Positions 45,221 through 53,869 are shown, numbered from the stretch's first letter. The stretch is DNA of 60,040 bases from JBBRWV01 sp038248985 (GCA_038248985.1 JBBRWV010000004.1:1-60040), one strand, 5' to 3'. The notes: generated by a model not told the origin, from the sequence alone. Numbers and translations: made by a program.

Positions 45221-45880
45221 CTAGGTTTCGAGTTTCACGGGGCCAAAGGGAATAGGGGCGGCGGGGGGTGATTGGGAGGAGGTGTTGGAGGAGGGAAGGG
45301 GCGGCGATTTGGGCTTGGGGGGAAAGCTCTTGAGGAATTCTTCGATGTAGGTGGCGAAGCGCGGGTATTCGGCGTTGGGGATGCTGGTGAAGTCAACGCG
45401 ATGCAGGCGACGGAGTTCGAGGACGACGTTGAGGTCGCGGCACATCGCATCCTGCTGTTCTTCGAGTTCGGTGGTCAATTCGAAAGGAGGCTTGGGAGGA
45501 AGCTGGGTGACGGGGTCCGCGGGTTGGGGGGCGGTGTTGGTGGGGATGCCAGCGATGTGGAGGAGGGTGGTGGCGGCGCGGCGTGCGACTTCGGGTTTTT
45601 CGGAAGTGTTGGAGAGGTGAATGAGTTGGGCAACGGCATGGGGCGCGTATTGCGCGGCGAGGAGACGGATTTGGACAGAGACGAGTTGGACCTTGAGACG
45701 AAGCATGTCGGCGGTGTCATGGTGCTGGAGGACATAGGCGACATCGTCAGTGGTACATTTGAGATCCTTGAGAAGGGTGTCGAGGTTGATGACGTGGGTT
45801 TCGAGATATTGGAGAAGTTGCTGGGAGGTGATGGGGGGTGGGCCGTCGGGCTGGAGGAGACGGAAGGGATTGGCTGGCAT
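45221..45880 (-). CDS. Protein of unknown function, helical
   Basis: 219 residues from ATG 45880, preceded by AAAGGAAC. No known domain. Residues 10-110 are predicted helical (SQQLLQYLETHVINLDTLLK, then MLRLKVQLVSVQIRLLAAQY), with a HEAT-like pair near VARRAATTLLHIAGIP. Residues 125-165 are helical with charged residues; the last 35 are Pro/Ser-rich. The frame is open as far as 46138, but that part is Pro/Ser low complexity and contains the repeats at 45906-45937, so it is taken as leader. It precedes the VWA gene by 266 bases. Some resemblance to phage small-terminase-like helical domains was considered but is not strong enough to name it. Confidence 0.55.
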   Translation of the reverse strand: MPANPFRLLQPDGPPPITSQQLLQYLETHVINLDTLLKDLKCTTDDVAYVLQHHDTADMLRLKVQLVSVQIRLLAAQYAPHAVAQLIHLSNTSEKPEVARRAATTLLHIAGIPTNTAPQPADPVTQLPPKPPFELTTELEEQQDAMCRDLNVVLELRRLHRVDFTSIPNAEYPRFATYIEEFLKSFPPKPKSPPLPSSNTSSQSPPAAPIPFGPVKLET

Positions 45881-46384
45881 GGGAGTTCCTTTCGATAAGT
45901 TGCCTGGTTGATTGGTTGATTGGTTAAATAGTTGATTGGGACGGGGCGAGGTTTTTTCCATATTTGAGCCCTTCGTACCTGGGGCAAAAGACCATGTTTG
46001 TGCGCACAGGCGTGCGGGGGGTGGAGTTGTAAGTTGGGCGCTGGAGGAGGGTTGCGCGCGGGATTTGGGGGTGGATGAAGGGGACAGATGGCGCGCAGTG
46101 GGGGTTCGGTGGGGGGCGGTGGAGGGGGAGAGGTCCATTTTGCCGATAGGGAATGATGGGCGTATGCGGGCAAGAACGTGTAGTCGTGGGCGGGGATGTC
46201 CGTCGTGGGGTAGGAAGAATACCTAAAGCGAAGTGGTAGTTCCGCTACTGTGAGTCATGCCGACTATTCATACACTCGGTAGAGGCAATTTGGCCGTTCA
46301 TAGGGCGTAAGCCTTGAGACGGTGCTTGGACATGTCAACGGGACCGATTTACGATGCAACAAAGCATCATTTAAGGAAAGAAGC
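45881..46384. other. Intergenic region, G-rich, before the transhydrogenase operon
   Basis: About 500 bases between two divergent genes. I see no convincing gene: open frames here are low-complexity Pro/Ser (minus) or Gly/Arg (plus). The plus strand is strongly G-rich around 46020-46140. An 8-base tandem repeat lies at 45906-45937. The pntAA ribosome-binding site AAGGAAAG is at its right end. Promoters for both sides should be here but none stands out. Confidence 0.6.
45906..45937. repeat. Four 8-base tandem units GGTTGATT
   Basis: Units in order are GGTTGATT, GGTTGATT, GGTTAAAT and AGTTGATT: two perfect and two diverged copies. They lie 26 bases upstream of the start codon at 45880, within the likely leader of that gene (reading AATCAACC on its strand). 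Confidence 0.8.
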
Positions 46385-47590
46385 ATGGCTATTACTGTTG
46401 CAGTACCGAAAGAGAGTGTCGCGGGGGAGATGCGGGTGGCGTTGACACCGGCGGCGGCGGCGACGCTGATCAAGAGCAAATTGAACGTGGTGGTGGAGAC
46501 GGGGGCAGGGGTGGCGGCGGGGTTCAGCGATGCATCGTATGTAGAGAAGGGGGCGAAGGTTATGGCGCGGAACGAGGTATTCGCCGCGGCGGATATTTTG
46601 TTGGAAGTGCGGTGCAGCCTGGCGGGGGATGCGGATTTCGGGATGATCAAACCCGGTGCCCTGATGATCGGGTTTTGCGATCCACTGGGGAATGCGGCGG
46701 GGATGGCGGAGTTGGCCCAGAAGGGGGTGACGGTGCTGTCGATGGAATTGATTCCGCGGATCACGCGGGCCCAGGCGATGGATGCGTTGTCGAGCCAGGC
46801 GAACATCGCGGGGTACAAGGCGGTGGTGATGGCCGCGGAAACGCTGCCGAAGATTTTTCCGATGTTGATGACGGCGGCGGGGACGCTGCAGGCGGCGCGG
46901 GTCTTTGTGATAGGTGTGGGGGTGGCGGGTTTGCAGGCGATTGCGACGGCCAAGCGATTGGGGGCGGTGGTGAGCGCGTTTGACGTGCGCGCCGCGGTGA
47001 AGGAGCAGGTGCAATCGGTGGGGGCGAAATTTATTGAGTTGCCGATGGAGGCGGATGGGGCGGACAAGGGAGGGTATGCCAAGGCGTTGACCCCCGAGCA
47101 GCAGAAAAAGCAGGCGGAGTTGATGGCCAAGGTGGTGGCGGAAAGCGATGTGGTGATCACGACGGCGGCGGTGCCCGGGAAGAAGGCACCGACGCTGATA
47201 CCGGCGAGCGCCGTGGAGAAGATGCAACCGGGGAGCGTCATTGTGGATCTGGCGGCAGAGCGTGGGGGGAACTGTGAGTTAACGGAGGTGGGCAAGACGG
47301 TGGTGAAGCATGGCGTCACGATCATTGGGCATACGAATGTGCCGGCCACGGTGCCGATGCATTCGAGCAGCATGTATGCGAACAACCTGGCGAAGTTGCT
47401 GGCGATCATGGTGAACAAGGAAGGGGTTTTGACGATTGACCAGGCGGACGAGGTGATCTCGGGGAGCCTGGTGTGTCAGGGCGGAGAGTTGGTGCATGGG
47501 AAGGTGCGGGAGCTGCTGGGATTGCCAGCGGTGGTGACTGGGGCGTCGGTCGGGAAAGTTGAAACAGGACTTGTCGGAGTGACACGATGA
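46385..47590 (+). CDS. pntAA: NAD(P) transhydrogenase subunit alpha part 1
   Basis: NAD(H)-binding domain I of the proton-translocating transhydrogenase, which moves hydride from NADH to NADP using the proton gradient. 401 residues from ATG 46385 (AAGGAAAG upstream). It has AVPKESVAGEMRVALTPAAA at the start, the RQD-loop equivalent at SSQANIAGYKAVV, the Rossmann motif VFVIGVGVAGLQAIATAKRL, and GHTNVPATVPMHSS. The membrane helices of alpha are on a separate gene, pntAB, overlapping by four bases, as in Rhodospirillum-type enzymes. First gene of a likely five-gene operon ending at 51838. Confidence 0.95.
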   Translation: MAITVAVPKESVAGEMRVALTPAAAATLIKSKLNVVVETGAGVAAGFSDASYVEKGAKVMARNEVFAAADILLEVRCSLAGDADFGMIKPGALMIGFCDPLGNAAGMAELAQKGVTVLSMELIPRITRAQAMDALSSQANIAGYKAVVMAAETLPKIFPMLMTAAGTLQAARVFVIGVGVAGLQAIATAKRLGAVVSAFDVRAAVKEQVQSVGAKFIELPMEADGADKGGYAKALTPEQQKKQAELMAKVVAESDVVITTAAVPGKKAPTLIPASAVEKMQPGSVIVDLAAERGGNCELTEVGKTVVKHGVTIIGHTNVPATVPMHSSSMYANNLAKLLAIMVNKEGVLTIDQADEVISGSLVCQGGELVHGKVRELLGLPAVVTGASVGKVETGLVGVTR

Positions 47591-47886
47591 ATCTGGAATT
47601 TGCGAACAATTTATACGTTTTCGTGCTGGCCGCATTCTTGGGGCTGGAAGTCATCAAGCGGGTCAGTCCGATGCTGCATACACCGCTGATGTCGCTGACG
47701 AACGCGATATCGGCGATCAGCGTGGTGGCGGCGATTCAAATTGCGGGGGAAGGCAAGAGCACGCTGGCGACGATATTGGGCACGGTGGCGGTGGCGACAG
47801 CGTTCACGAACATCATCGGCGGCTTCATGATCACGGATCGGATGCTGAAGATGTTCAAGAAACGAGAAGTGCCCGGTAAGCATTAA
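47587..47886 (+). CDS. pntAB: NAD(P) transhydrogenase subunit alpha part 2
   Basis: 99 residues with three hydrophobic helices (NLYVFVLAAFLGLEVIKRVS; TPLMSLTNAISAISVVAAIQ; VATAFTNIIGGFMITDRML), matching the membrane domain fragment of the alpha subunit. It ends MFKKREVPGKH, as is usual. The ATGA overlap with pntAA couples translation. Forms the proton channel with PntB. Confidence 0.95.
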   Translation: MNLEFANNLYVFVLAAFLGLEVIKRVSPMLHTPLMSLTNAISAISVVAAIQIAGEGKSTLATILGTVAVATAFTNIIGGFMITDRMLKMFKKREVPGKH

Positions 47887-47935
47887 GCATCTTTGTCGAC
47901 GGTGATTATTTTTCCTTTCCTTAATACGGTGTCTC

Positions 47936-49405
47936 ATGAATTTGCTATACACACTCGCTGAAGACTCCGTCGCCGGGGTGACCGCGAGTGGAGATGTCAC
48001 CATTCAAAAGATGTTTGAAATCGTCGCGTACATAATCGCGGCGGCGCTGTTTATTTTGGCGCTCAAGTGGTTGTCGGCACCGACGACGGCGCGACGGGGG
48101 AATTTTGCGGGGCAGATCGGGATGGGGCTAGCGATCATCGGGGCGCTGTTGGGGCACGATATCATCAGCTATCAATGGATTATCGTGGGGTTTGTACTGG
48201 GCGCGGCGATCGGGGCGCCGATGGCGATCTGGATGCCAATGACGGCGGTGCCGCAGCGGACGGCATTGTCGCACGCGTTTGGGGCGTTGGCGGCGGCGCT
48301 GGTGGGCACGGCCCACTATTACCTGTTCTTTTACAACAACAAGAGCATCGTGGAGATACCGTCGCATACCGAGATGGGGATTCTGGCGGTGGAGGTGTTG
48401 CTGGGGTCGTTGACGTTCACGGGATCGCTGATGGCGTTTGGCAAGTTGCAGGAGATTCTGCCGACGCGTCCGATGGTTTTCAAAGGGCAGAATATTTTCA
48501 ATTTCGTGATTCTGGGGGCGGCGATCATGACGGGGGTGTTGCTGACGATTTATCCGGAGAAGACCTTTCTTTTCCCGGTGCTGCTAGGGCTGTCGACGTT
48601 GTTTGGGGTGCTGTTGATCATGCCGATCGGCGGGGCGGACATGCCGACGGTGATTGCATTGTTGAATGCGTACGCGGGGTTGTCGGCGAGTTTGATGGGC
48701 TTTGTGCTGAATAACAAGCTGCTGATTATCGCCGGTGCGTTGGATGGTGCATCGGGGTTGATTTTGTCGATCGTGATGTGCAAAGCGATGAACCGGAGTT
48801 TTGCGAACGTGCTGTTTGGGGCGTTTGGTCAGGTGCAGGCGAGTTCGGGGGCGGGGGAAAAGAAGACCGCGCGGGCGGGAACGCCGGAAGAAGCCGCACA
48901 GATAATGGAAGGCGCGCAGTCGGTGATCATCATCCCGGGATATGGGATGGCGGTGGCGCAGGCGCAGCACAAGGTGCGGGAGTTGTTCGACCAGCTAACG
49001 AAGCGCGGGATCGACGTGAAATTTGCGATTCATCCGGTGGCTGGACGGATGCCCGGGCATATGAACGTGTTGCTGGCGGAGGCGGAGATACCGTATGACC
49101 GCCTGGTGGAAATGGATGAGATCAACGGGGAGTTTCCGCAATGCGACGTGGCGCTGGTGATCGGGGCGAACGACGTGGTGAATCCGGCGGCGCGACATGA
49201 TAAGAATTCGCCGATCTTCGAGATGCCGATACTGGATGCGGACAAAGCGAAGATGGTGATGGCGATCAAGCGTTCGATGAATCCGGGGTTTGCGGGGATT
49301 GAGAACGAGTTGTACTTTGCGGATAATTGCATGATGCTGTTTGGCGATGCGAAGGCGGTAGTGGGGAGTCTGGCGAAGGGACTCGCGGAAACAGCAGACG
49401 CCTAA
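47936..49405 (+). CDS. pntB: NAD(P) transhydrogenase subunit beta
   Basis: 489 residues. Eight or nine membrane helices make up the N-terminal 290 residues, including FNFVILGAAIMTGVLLTIYP and ADMPTVIALLNAYAGLSASL. The C-terminal domain III binds NADP(H), with IIIPGYGMAVAQAQHKVREL, HPVAGRMPGHMNVLLAEA and DVALVIGANDVVNPAARHD. Length and motifs are complete. Forty-nine bases follow pntAB; the Fe-S oxidoreductase gene begins 14 bases after the stop. NADPH made here could be used by that enzyme. Confidence 0.96.
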   Translation: MNLLYTLAEDSVAGVTASGDVTIQKMFEIVAYIIAAALFILALKWLSAPTTARRGNFAGQIGMGLAIIGALLGHDIISYQWIIVGFVLGAAIGAPMAIWMPMTAVPQRTALSHAFGALAAALVGTAHYYLFFYNNKSIVEIPSHTEMGILAVEVLLGSLTFTGSLMAFGKLQEILPTRPMVFKGQNIFNFVILGAAIMTGVLLTIYPEKTFLFPVLLGLSTLFGVLLIMPIGGADMPTVIALLNAYAGLSASLMGFVLNNKLLIIAGALDGASGLILSIVMCKAMNRSFANVLFGAFGQVQASSGAGEKKTARAGTPEEAAQIMEGAQSVIIIPGYGMAVAQAQHKVRELFDQLTKRGIDVKFAIHPVAGRMPGHMNVLLAEAEIPYDRLVEMDEINGEFPQCDVALVIGANDVVNPAARHDKNSPIFEMPILDADKAKMVMAIKRSMNPGFAGIENELYFADNCMMLFGDAKAVVGSLAKGLAETADA

Positions 49406-49419
49406 AGAAGGGACTTCTT

Positions 49420-51057
49420 ATGTTGGACGCGACCCGCCCGACGGTTGAACCGGTAAATAACAAGCCTGTGAACGATGCGCTGGGCGTGTTGATGAGGCCG
49501 ATGTACGTGGATCGGTTGCCGCCGTGCAACCAGGCGTGTCCTGCGGGGGAGAACATTCAGGAGTGGCTGAATTTTGCGCAGTCGGGGCGTTTCGAGGAGG
49601 CGTGGCGGGCGCTGGTGAAGAACAATCCGATGCCGGCGATTCATGGGCGGGTCTGTTATCACCCGTGCGAGAGCAACTGCAATCGGAAAGAGTTGGATTC
49701 GCCGGTGAGCATTCACGCGGTGGAGCGTTACCTGGGGGATTTGGCGATCAGCGAGGGATGGAAGATTAAGCCCGGGAAGCCGACGGGGAAGCGGGTGTTG
49801 ATTGTGGGGTCTGGGCCGTGCGGTCTTTCGGCGGCGTATCAATTGGCGCGGGTGGGGCATCATGTGACGGTGTGGGAGGCGGGGGCGAAGCTGGGCGGGA
49901 TGATGCGTTATGGGATACCGGAGTATCGTCTGCCGCGGGAAGTGCTGGACGCGGAGATTGGGCGGATCACGGAGATGGGGGTGGAGTTTCAGACCGGGGC
50001 GAAGGTGGAAGATTTAGAGCCTATTTTGCGGGGGAAGTCCTTTGATGCGGTGCTGCTGGCGATTGGGGCGCAGCTGGGCAAGCGTGTGGATATTCCCGCA
50101 GCGGATGCGGCGCGGATCGTGGATGCGCTGCAGTTTCTGGCGGATCCGATGGTGAGTGCGCCGATGTGTCTGGGGCGTCGGGTGGCGGTGTATGGGGGCG
50201 GAAACACGGCGATGGACGCAGCGCGGACGGCGTTGCGTCTGGGTGCGGCGGAGTCGCTGATTATCTATCGGCGGGATGCGGCGCGGATGCCGGCGCATCG
50301 GAGCGAACTGGACGATGCAGTGCTGGAGGGGGTGGTGGTGAACTGGCTGCGCACGGTGAAAATGGTCGGGCAAAATGAGATTGAAGTGGAAGTGATGGCG
50401 TTGGATGCCAAGGGGATGCCGCAGCCGACGGGGAAGACGGAGTTGTTGAAGGCGGACACGCTGGTGCTGGCGCTAGGCCAGGAGACGCAGAGTGATTTCC
50501 TGAAGAATATCCCGGGGGTCGTGGTGACGCGGGATGGGGCGATTCAGGTGGATGAGCAATTGATGACGGGACATGCGGGGATTTTTGCCGGCGGCGACAT
50601 GATACCGTTCAACAAGACCGTGACGACCGCGGTGGGGCATGGGAAGAAGGCGGCGTTGAATATTGATGCGTATTTGAAGCAGGCGATTGTCACGCCGAAG
50701 CAGAAGCATTCGGCGGCGGAGTTCAAGTTGCTGCGGATGGATTGGTATTCGAAGTGGCCGCAGACTTCGCAGCCGATGGTGGAGGCGGGAAAGCGTATAC
50801 AGTCCTTTGAGGAGACGCTGGGCGGGCTGGATCAGGTGGCGGCGTTGTACGAAGCGCGGCGGTGTTTTTCGTGCGGGAACTGCTTTGAATGCGACACGTG
50901 TTTCAGCGTATGCCCGGACCAGACCATCGTGAAGCTGGGAGCGGGGAAACGGTACACGATCAATATGAACAATTGCTCGCGCTGCGGTTTGTGCGTGCAG
51001 GAATGTCCGTGCGGGGCGATGGTGATGACGGCGGACACGGCCCAGGTTCCACGGTGA
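49420..51057 (+). CDS. GltD-like NADPH/iron-sulfur oxidoreductase
   Basis: 545 residues. Layout: N-terminal Fe-S domain (cysteines in CNQACPAGENIQEWL and CYHPCESNCNRKELD); FAD domain (VLIVGSGPCGLSAAYQLAR); NADPH domain (VAVYGGGNTAMDAARTAL); then FAGGDM; and a C-terminal ferredoxin-like domain with two 4Fe-4S motifs, CFECDTCFSVCP and CSRCGLCVQECPCG. This resembles the GltD small subunit of glutamate synthase and related NADPH:Fe-S oxidoreductases of 2-oxoacid metabolism. No GltB large subunit is nearby, so glutamate synthase is unlikely from context. AAGGGA lies upstream of ATG 49420. Its position after pntB suggests it exchanges electrons between NADPH and ferredoxin or another Fe-S partner. 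Confidence 0.9.
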   Translation: MLDATRPTVEPVNNKPVNDALGVLMRPMYVDRLPPCNQACPAGENIQEWLNFAQSGRFEEAWRALVKNNPMPAIHGRVCYHPCESNCNRKELDSPVSIHAVERYLGDLAISEGWKIKPGKPTGKRVLIVGSGPCGLSAAYQLARVGHHVTVWEAGAKLGGMMRYGIPEYRLPREVLDAEIGRITEMGVEFQTGAKVEDLEPILRGKSFDAVLLAIGAQLGKRVDIPAADAARIVDALQFLADPMVSAPMCLGRRVAVYGGGNTAMDAARTALRLGAAESLIIYRRDAARMPAHRSELDDAVLEGVVVNWLRTVKMVGQNEIEVEVMALDAKGMPQPTGKTELLKADTLVLALGQETQSDFLKNIPGVVVTRDGAIQVDEQLMTGHAGIFAGGDMIPFNKTVTTAVGHGKKAALNIDAYLKQAIVTPKQKHSAAEFKLLRMDWYSKWPQTSQPMVEAGKRIQSFEETLGGLDQVAALYEARRCFSCGNCFECDTCFSVCPDQTIVKLGAGKRYTINMNNCSRCGLCVQECPCGAMVMTADTAQVPR

Positions 51058-51073
51058 TAGAAGGATACTGAGC

Positions 51074-51838
51074 ATGTCGACGCCGGGTAGCTACAGTAAT
51101 GACCGCGCCGCATGGCTGAAGGGGCCGGGGCACCGTTGTTCGGAGGCGCCGGCGAGAGGGAAGCGGGTGTGGCGGCTGGTTTTGCTGGGTCCGCCGGGCG
51201 TGGGGAAGGGAACCCAGGCGCAACTTTTATGCGACGAATTGGGGTCGTGTCATCTTTCGACGGGGGATGTATTTCGGGCCGCACGGTCCATGGAAATGGA
51301 CAAGGCGAGTCCGGCGATGGTTACGGCGATTGAGTGCATGGTGGGTGGGAAGCTGGTGCCGGATTTGACGGTGGTGAATCTGGTCAAGGAACGTGCGAAG
51401 TGTTTGCGATGCGTGGGGGGATTTTTGCTGGATGGTTTTCCGCGCACTGCGGCGCAGGCAGGTTCGCTCGAAGAAATACTTCAGTCCCAAGGCGTGACGC
51501 TGAACGCGGCACTTTACTTTGAATTGCCTCTCGAACAATTGCGGACCCGCCTCTCCGGCCGCCGTACGTGCGGGCGTTGCAAAGCGGTTTATCATGTGGC
51601 CAATCGTGCATCCGCGGTGGCCGGAGTCTGCGACACCTGCGGGGGTGACCTCGTCCAGCGCGAGGATGATCGCGAGGAAGCAATCGAGAAGCGAATGGTC
51701 GCCTACAATCTTACGATGGAACCGCTTCTGACCTTCTACGCCGAGCGAAAACTTCTGATGCGTATCAGCGCCGCAGGCTCGCCGGATCAGGTTTTTACCC
51801 GAGTCAAGGTCGCGTTGGGTTTGCCCATTCACGAATAA
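51074..51838 (+). CDS. adk: Adenylate kinase, zinc-finger LID type
   Basis: Interconverts 2 ADP and ATP + AMP. 254 residues, longer than the usual 215 because of a 35-residue N-terminal extension before the P-loop GPPGVGKGTQAQ. AMP-binding (STGDVFRAA) and GGFLLDGFPRTAAQA are present. The LID has four cysteines, CGRC and CDTCGG, expected to bind zinc. The NMP-binding region matches the long form. AAGGA lies near the ATG. It follows the oxidoreductase by 16 bases in the same operon. Third-base usage changes from mainly G in the first half to mainly C/mixed in the second half (near 51480). Confidence 0.9.
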   Translation: MSTPGSYSNDRAAWLKGPGHRCSEAPARGKRVWRLVLLGPPGVGKGTQAQLLCDELGSCHLSTGDVFRAARSMEMDKASPAMVTAIECMVGGKLVPDLTVVNLVKERAKCLRCVGGFLLDGFPRTAAQAGSLEEILQSQGVTLNAALYFELPLEQLRTRLSGRRTCGRCKAVYHVANRASAVAGVCDTCGGDLVQREDDREEAIEKRMVAYNLTMEPLLTFYAERKLLMRISAAGSPDQVFTRVKVALGLPIHE

Positions 51839-51906
51839 GTCCATTCTGAGGGCTGCAAACCTAGGGGTTAGACCTATTCACACTCGGTTCGAGCATCACG
51901 CCAAAT

Positions 51907-51936
51907 CAAGTGCCATCCTGATACCGATGGCGCTTG
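51907..51936 (+). other. Stem-loop upstream of pckG
   Basis: CAAGTGCCATC (51907-51917) can pair with GATGGCGCTTG (51926-51936), 11 bp with one T-G pair and an 8-base loop. No U-tract follows, so it is not a standard terminator. It lies in the 184-base gap between adk and pckG, about 85 bases before the pckG start; it could be part of the pckG leader. Confidence 0.45.
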
Positions 51937-52022
51937 CAATAGTCGAAACTACATCCAAACAAGTGTCGGTCTTCGGTTCAATTTGAAAATTGCGCCCGGG
52001 GGCCTAGCTAAAGGAGCCATTC

Positions 52023-53831
52023 ATGACTGCAGTCGATGTTCTTGGTGAATTGAGTATCTGGGAAGAGCGCCACACCGGCCCCGTGCCCCCTGCGGCAGTG
52101 AGCAAGTGGGTATCGGAAATGGTGGAGCTGTGCGAACCCAGCGATATCTACTGGTGTGACGGGACGGAAAAAGAAAAAACGAAGTTTCTGGCCGACGCGG
52201 TGAAGCAGGGCATTCTGATTCCCTTGAATAAGGAAAAACTGCCCAACTGCTATCTCCACCGCAGCAATACCAACGATGTCGCCCGCACCGAACAATGCAC
52301 CTTCATCTGCACCCCCGACGCCGACACTGTCGGCCCCACCAACAACTGGATGGAACCCAAGGCCGCCTACAAAAAAATCGGCGACTTGTTCTGCGGCAGC
52401 ATGAAGGGCCGCACCATGTACGTCGTGCCCTTCGTGATGGGCCCCATCGGCAGCCCGCTCGCCAAGGTCGGCGTGCAACTCACCGATTCACTCTACGTCG
52501 CCATCAACATGGGCATCATGACCCGCATGGGCGACATCGCCTGGTCTCAGCTCGGCACCAATGACTTCACCCGCTGCCTCCACAGCGTGGGCGACTGCAA
52601 CCCCGATCGCCGCTACATCTGCCACTTCCCGCTGGACAACACCATCTGGTCGTTTGGCTCTGGTTACGGCGGCAACGCGCTGCTGGGCAAGAAGTGCCTC
52701 GCGCTGCGTATCGCCAGCTACCTCGGCAAGCTCGAAGGCTGGATGGCCGAGCACATGCTGCTCTCCGGCGTGACCGCACCCGGCGGCGAGAAGACGTATG
52801 TTGCCGCGGCATTCCCGTCGGCCTGCGGCAAGACCAACTTTGCCATGATGATCCCGCCGGTTCAGTATCAGAAGGCCGGCTGGAAGATTTCGACGATCGG
52901 CGACGACATCGCGTGGATGTGGGTCGATGCCAAGTCCGGCAAGCTGCGGGCCATCAATCCGGAGAACGGCTATTTCGGCGTCGTCCCCGGCACCAACTAC
53001 GAGACCAACCCCAACGCCATGGAAACGATGAAGAACGACACGATTTACACGAACGTCGGGCTTCTCCCCGATGGCGATGTATGGTGGGAGGGCAAAACCC
53101 CAACCCCCCCGCCCGCCCTGATTGACTGGACGGGCAAGGAGTGGACCCCGGACTGCGGCCGCAAGGCAGCGCATCCGAACAGCCGGTTCACGGCACCGAT
53201 GGCGAACAATCCCGTGCTGGACGAAGCAGCGAACGACCCCAACGGCGTCGAAATCTCGGCGATCATCTTCGGTGGACGCCGCAGCAAAACGATTCCGCTG
53301 GTGTATCAGGCATTCAACTGGGTTCACGGCGTGTATGTCGGCGCGACGATTGGCTCGGAAACGACCGCGGCGGCCACGGGCGACGTGGGCGTGGTGCGGC
53401 GCGATCCGATGGCGATGCTGCCGTTCCTGGGCTACAACATCCGCGATTACCTCGGGCACTGGTTCAACATGCGTCGCAAGATGACCGATTGCCCCCGCAT
53501 CTTCTGCGTCAACTGGTTCCGCAAAGGCGCCAACGGCAAATTCCTCTGGCCCGGCTTCAGCGAAAACATGCGCGTCCTGGAGTGGATCATCAATCGCGCC
53601 CACGGCCGCGCCTACGCCGTCGAAACTCCCTTGGGCTGGATGCCGCAGTGGAAGGACATCAATTCGGAAGGATTGAATCTCGCCGCCGAAGACTATGCCG
53701 CCCTGCAGACCGTGCCGCACGAAGAGTTCAAGTCGGAGATTCTCGGCCAGGAAGAATTGTTCCTGAAGCTGGCGGGAGATCTGCCGAAGGAGATCATCTT
53801 TACCCGTGAGCTCCTCATCAGTCGCCTGTAA
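52023..53831 (+). CDS. pckG: Phosphoenolpyruvate carboxykinase (GTP)
   Basis: Converts oxaloacetate to PEP with GTP, the committed step of gluconeogenesis. 602 residues, the normal length for the GTP-dependent family. It has the P-loop FPSACGKTNFAMM with its reactive cysteine, the metal-binding DDIAWMWVD, and FGGRRSKTIPL; WFNMR and NWFRKG follow. The ATG at 52023 has AAAGGAG six bases upstream. A strong terminator begins 38 bases after the stop. Codon usage is C-rich, unlike the G-rich operon before it. Confidence 0.97.
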   Translation: MTAVDVLGELSIWEERHTGPVPPAAVSKWVSEMVELCEPSDIYWCDGTEKEKTKFLADAVKQGILIPLNKEKLPNCYLHRSNTNDVARTEQCTFICTPDADTVGPTNNWMEPKAAYKKIGDLFCGSMKGRTMYVVPFVMGPIGSPLAKVGVQLTDSLYVAINMGIMTRMGDIAWSQLGTNDFTRCLHSVGDCNPDRRYICHFPLDNTIWSFGSGYGGNALLGKKCLALRIASYLGKLEGWMAEHMLLSGVTAPGGEKTYVAAAFPSACGKTNFAMMIPPVQYQKAGWKISTIGDDIAWMWVDAKSGKLRAINPENGYFGVVPGTNYETNPNAMETMKNDTIYTNVGLLPDGDVWWEGKTPTPPPALIDWTGKEWTPDCGRKAAHPNSRFTAPMANNPVLDEAANDPNGVEISAIIFGGRRSKTIPLVYQAFNWVHGVYVGATIGSETTAAATGDVGVVRRDPMAMLPFLGYNIRDYLGHWFNMRRKMTDCPRIFCVNWFRKGANGKFLWPGFSENMRVLEWIINRAHGRAYAVETPLGWMPQWKDINSEGLNLAAEDYAALQTVPHEEFKSEILGQEELFLKLAGDLPKEIIFTRELLISRL

Positions 53832-53869
53832 AACCTCCCGCGGCGGTGATGTTGTTTGAAGAATCAAGA

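Noticed and set aside
45881..46138. N-terminal extension of the unknown helical protein to 46138.
   Set aside because: Pro/Ser low complexity crossing the 8-base repeats; ATG 45880 has a good ribosome-binding site.
46264..47418. Minus-strand reading frame of 384 codons opposite pntAA.
   Set aside because: Ala/Thr/Ser-rich and opposite a certain gene.
51885..51900. tRNA T-loop-like GGTTCGA sequence.
   Set aside because: No acceptor or anticodon stems can be built around it; no tRNA gene was found in the window.
52488..53867. Minus-strand reading frame of 459 codons opposite pckG.
   Set aside because: A mirror of C-rich codon usage in pckG; no motif or ribosome-binding site.
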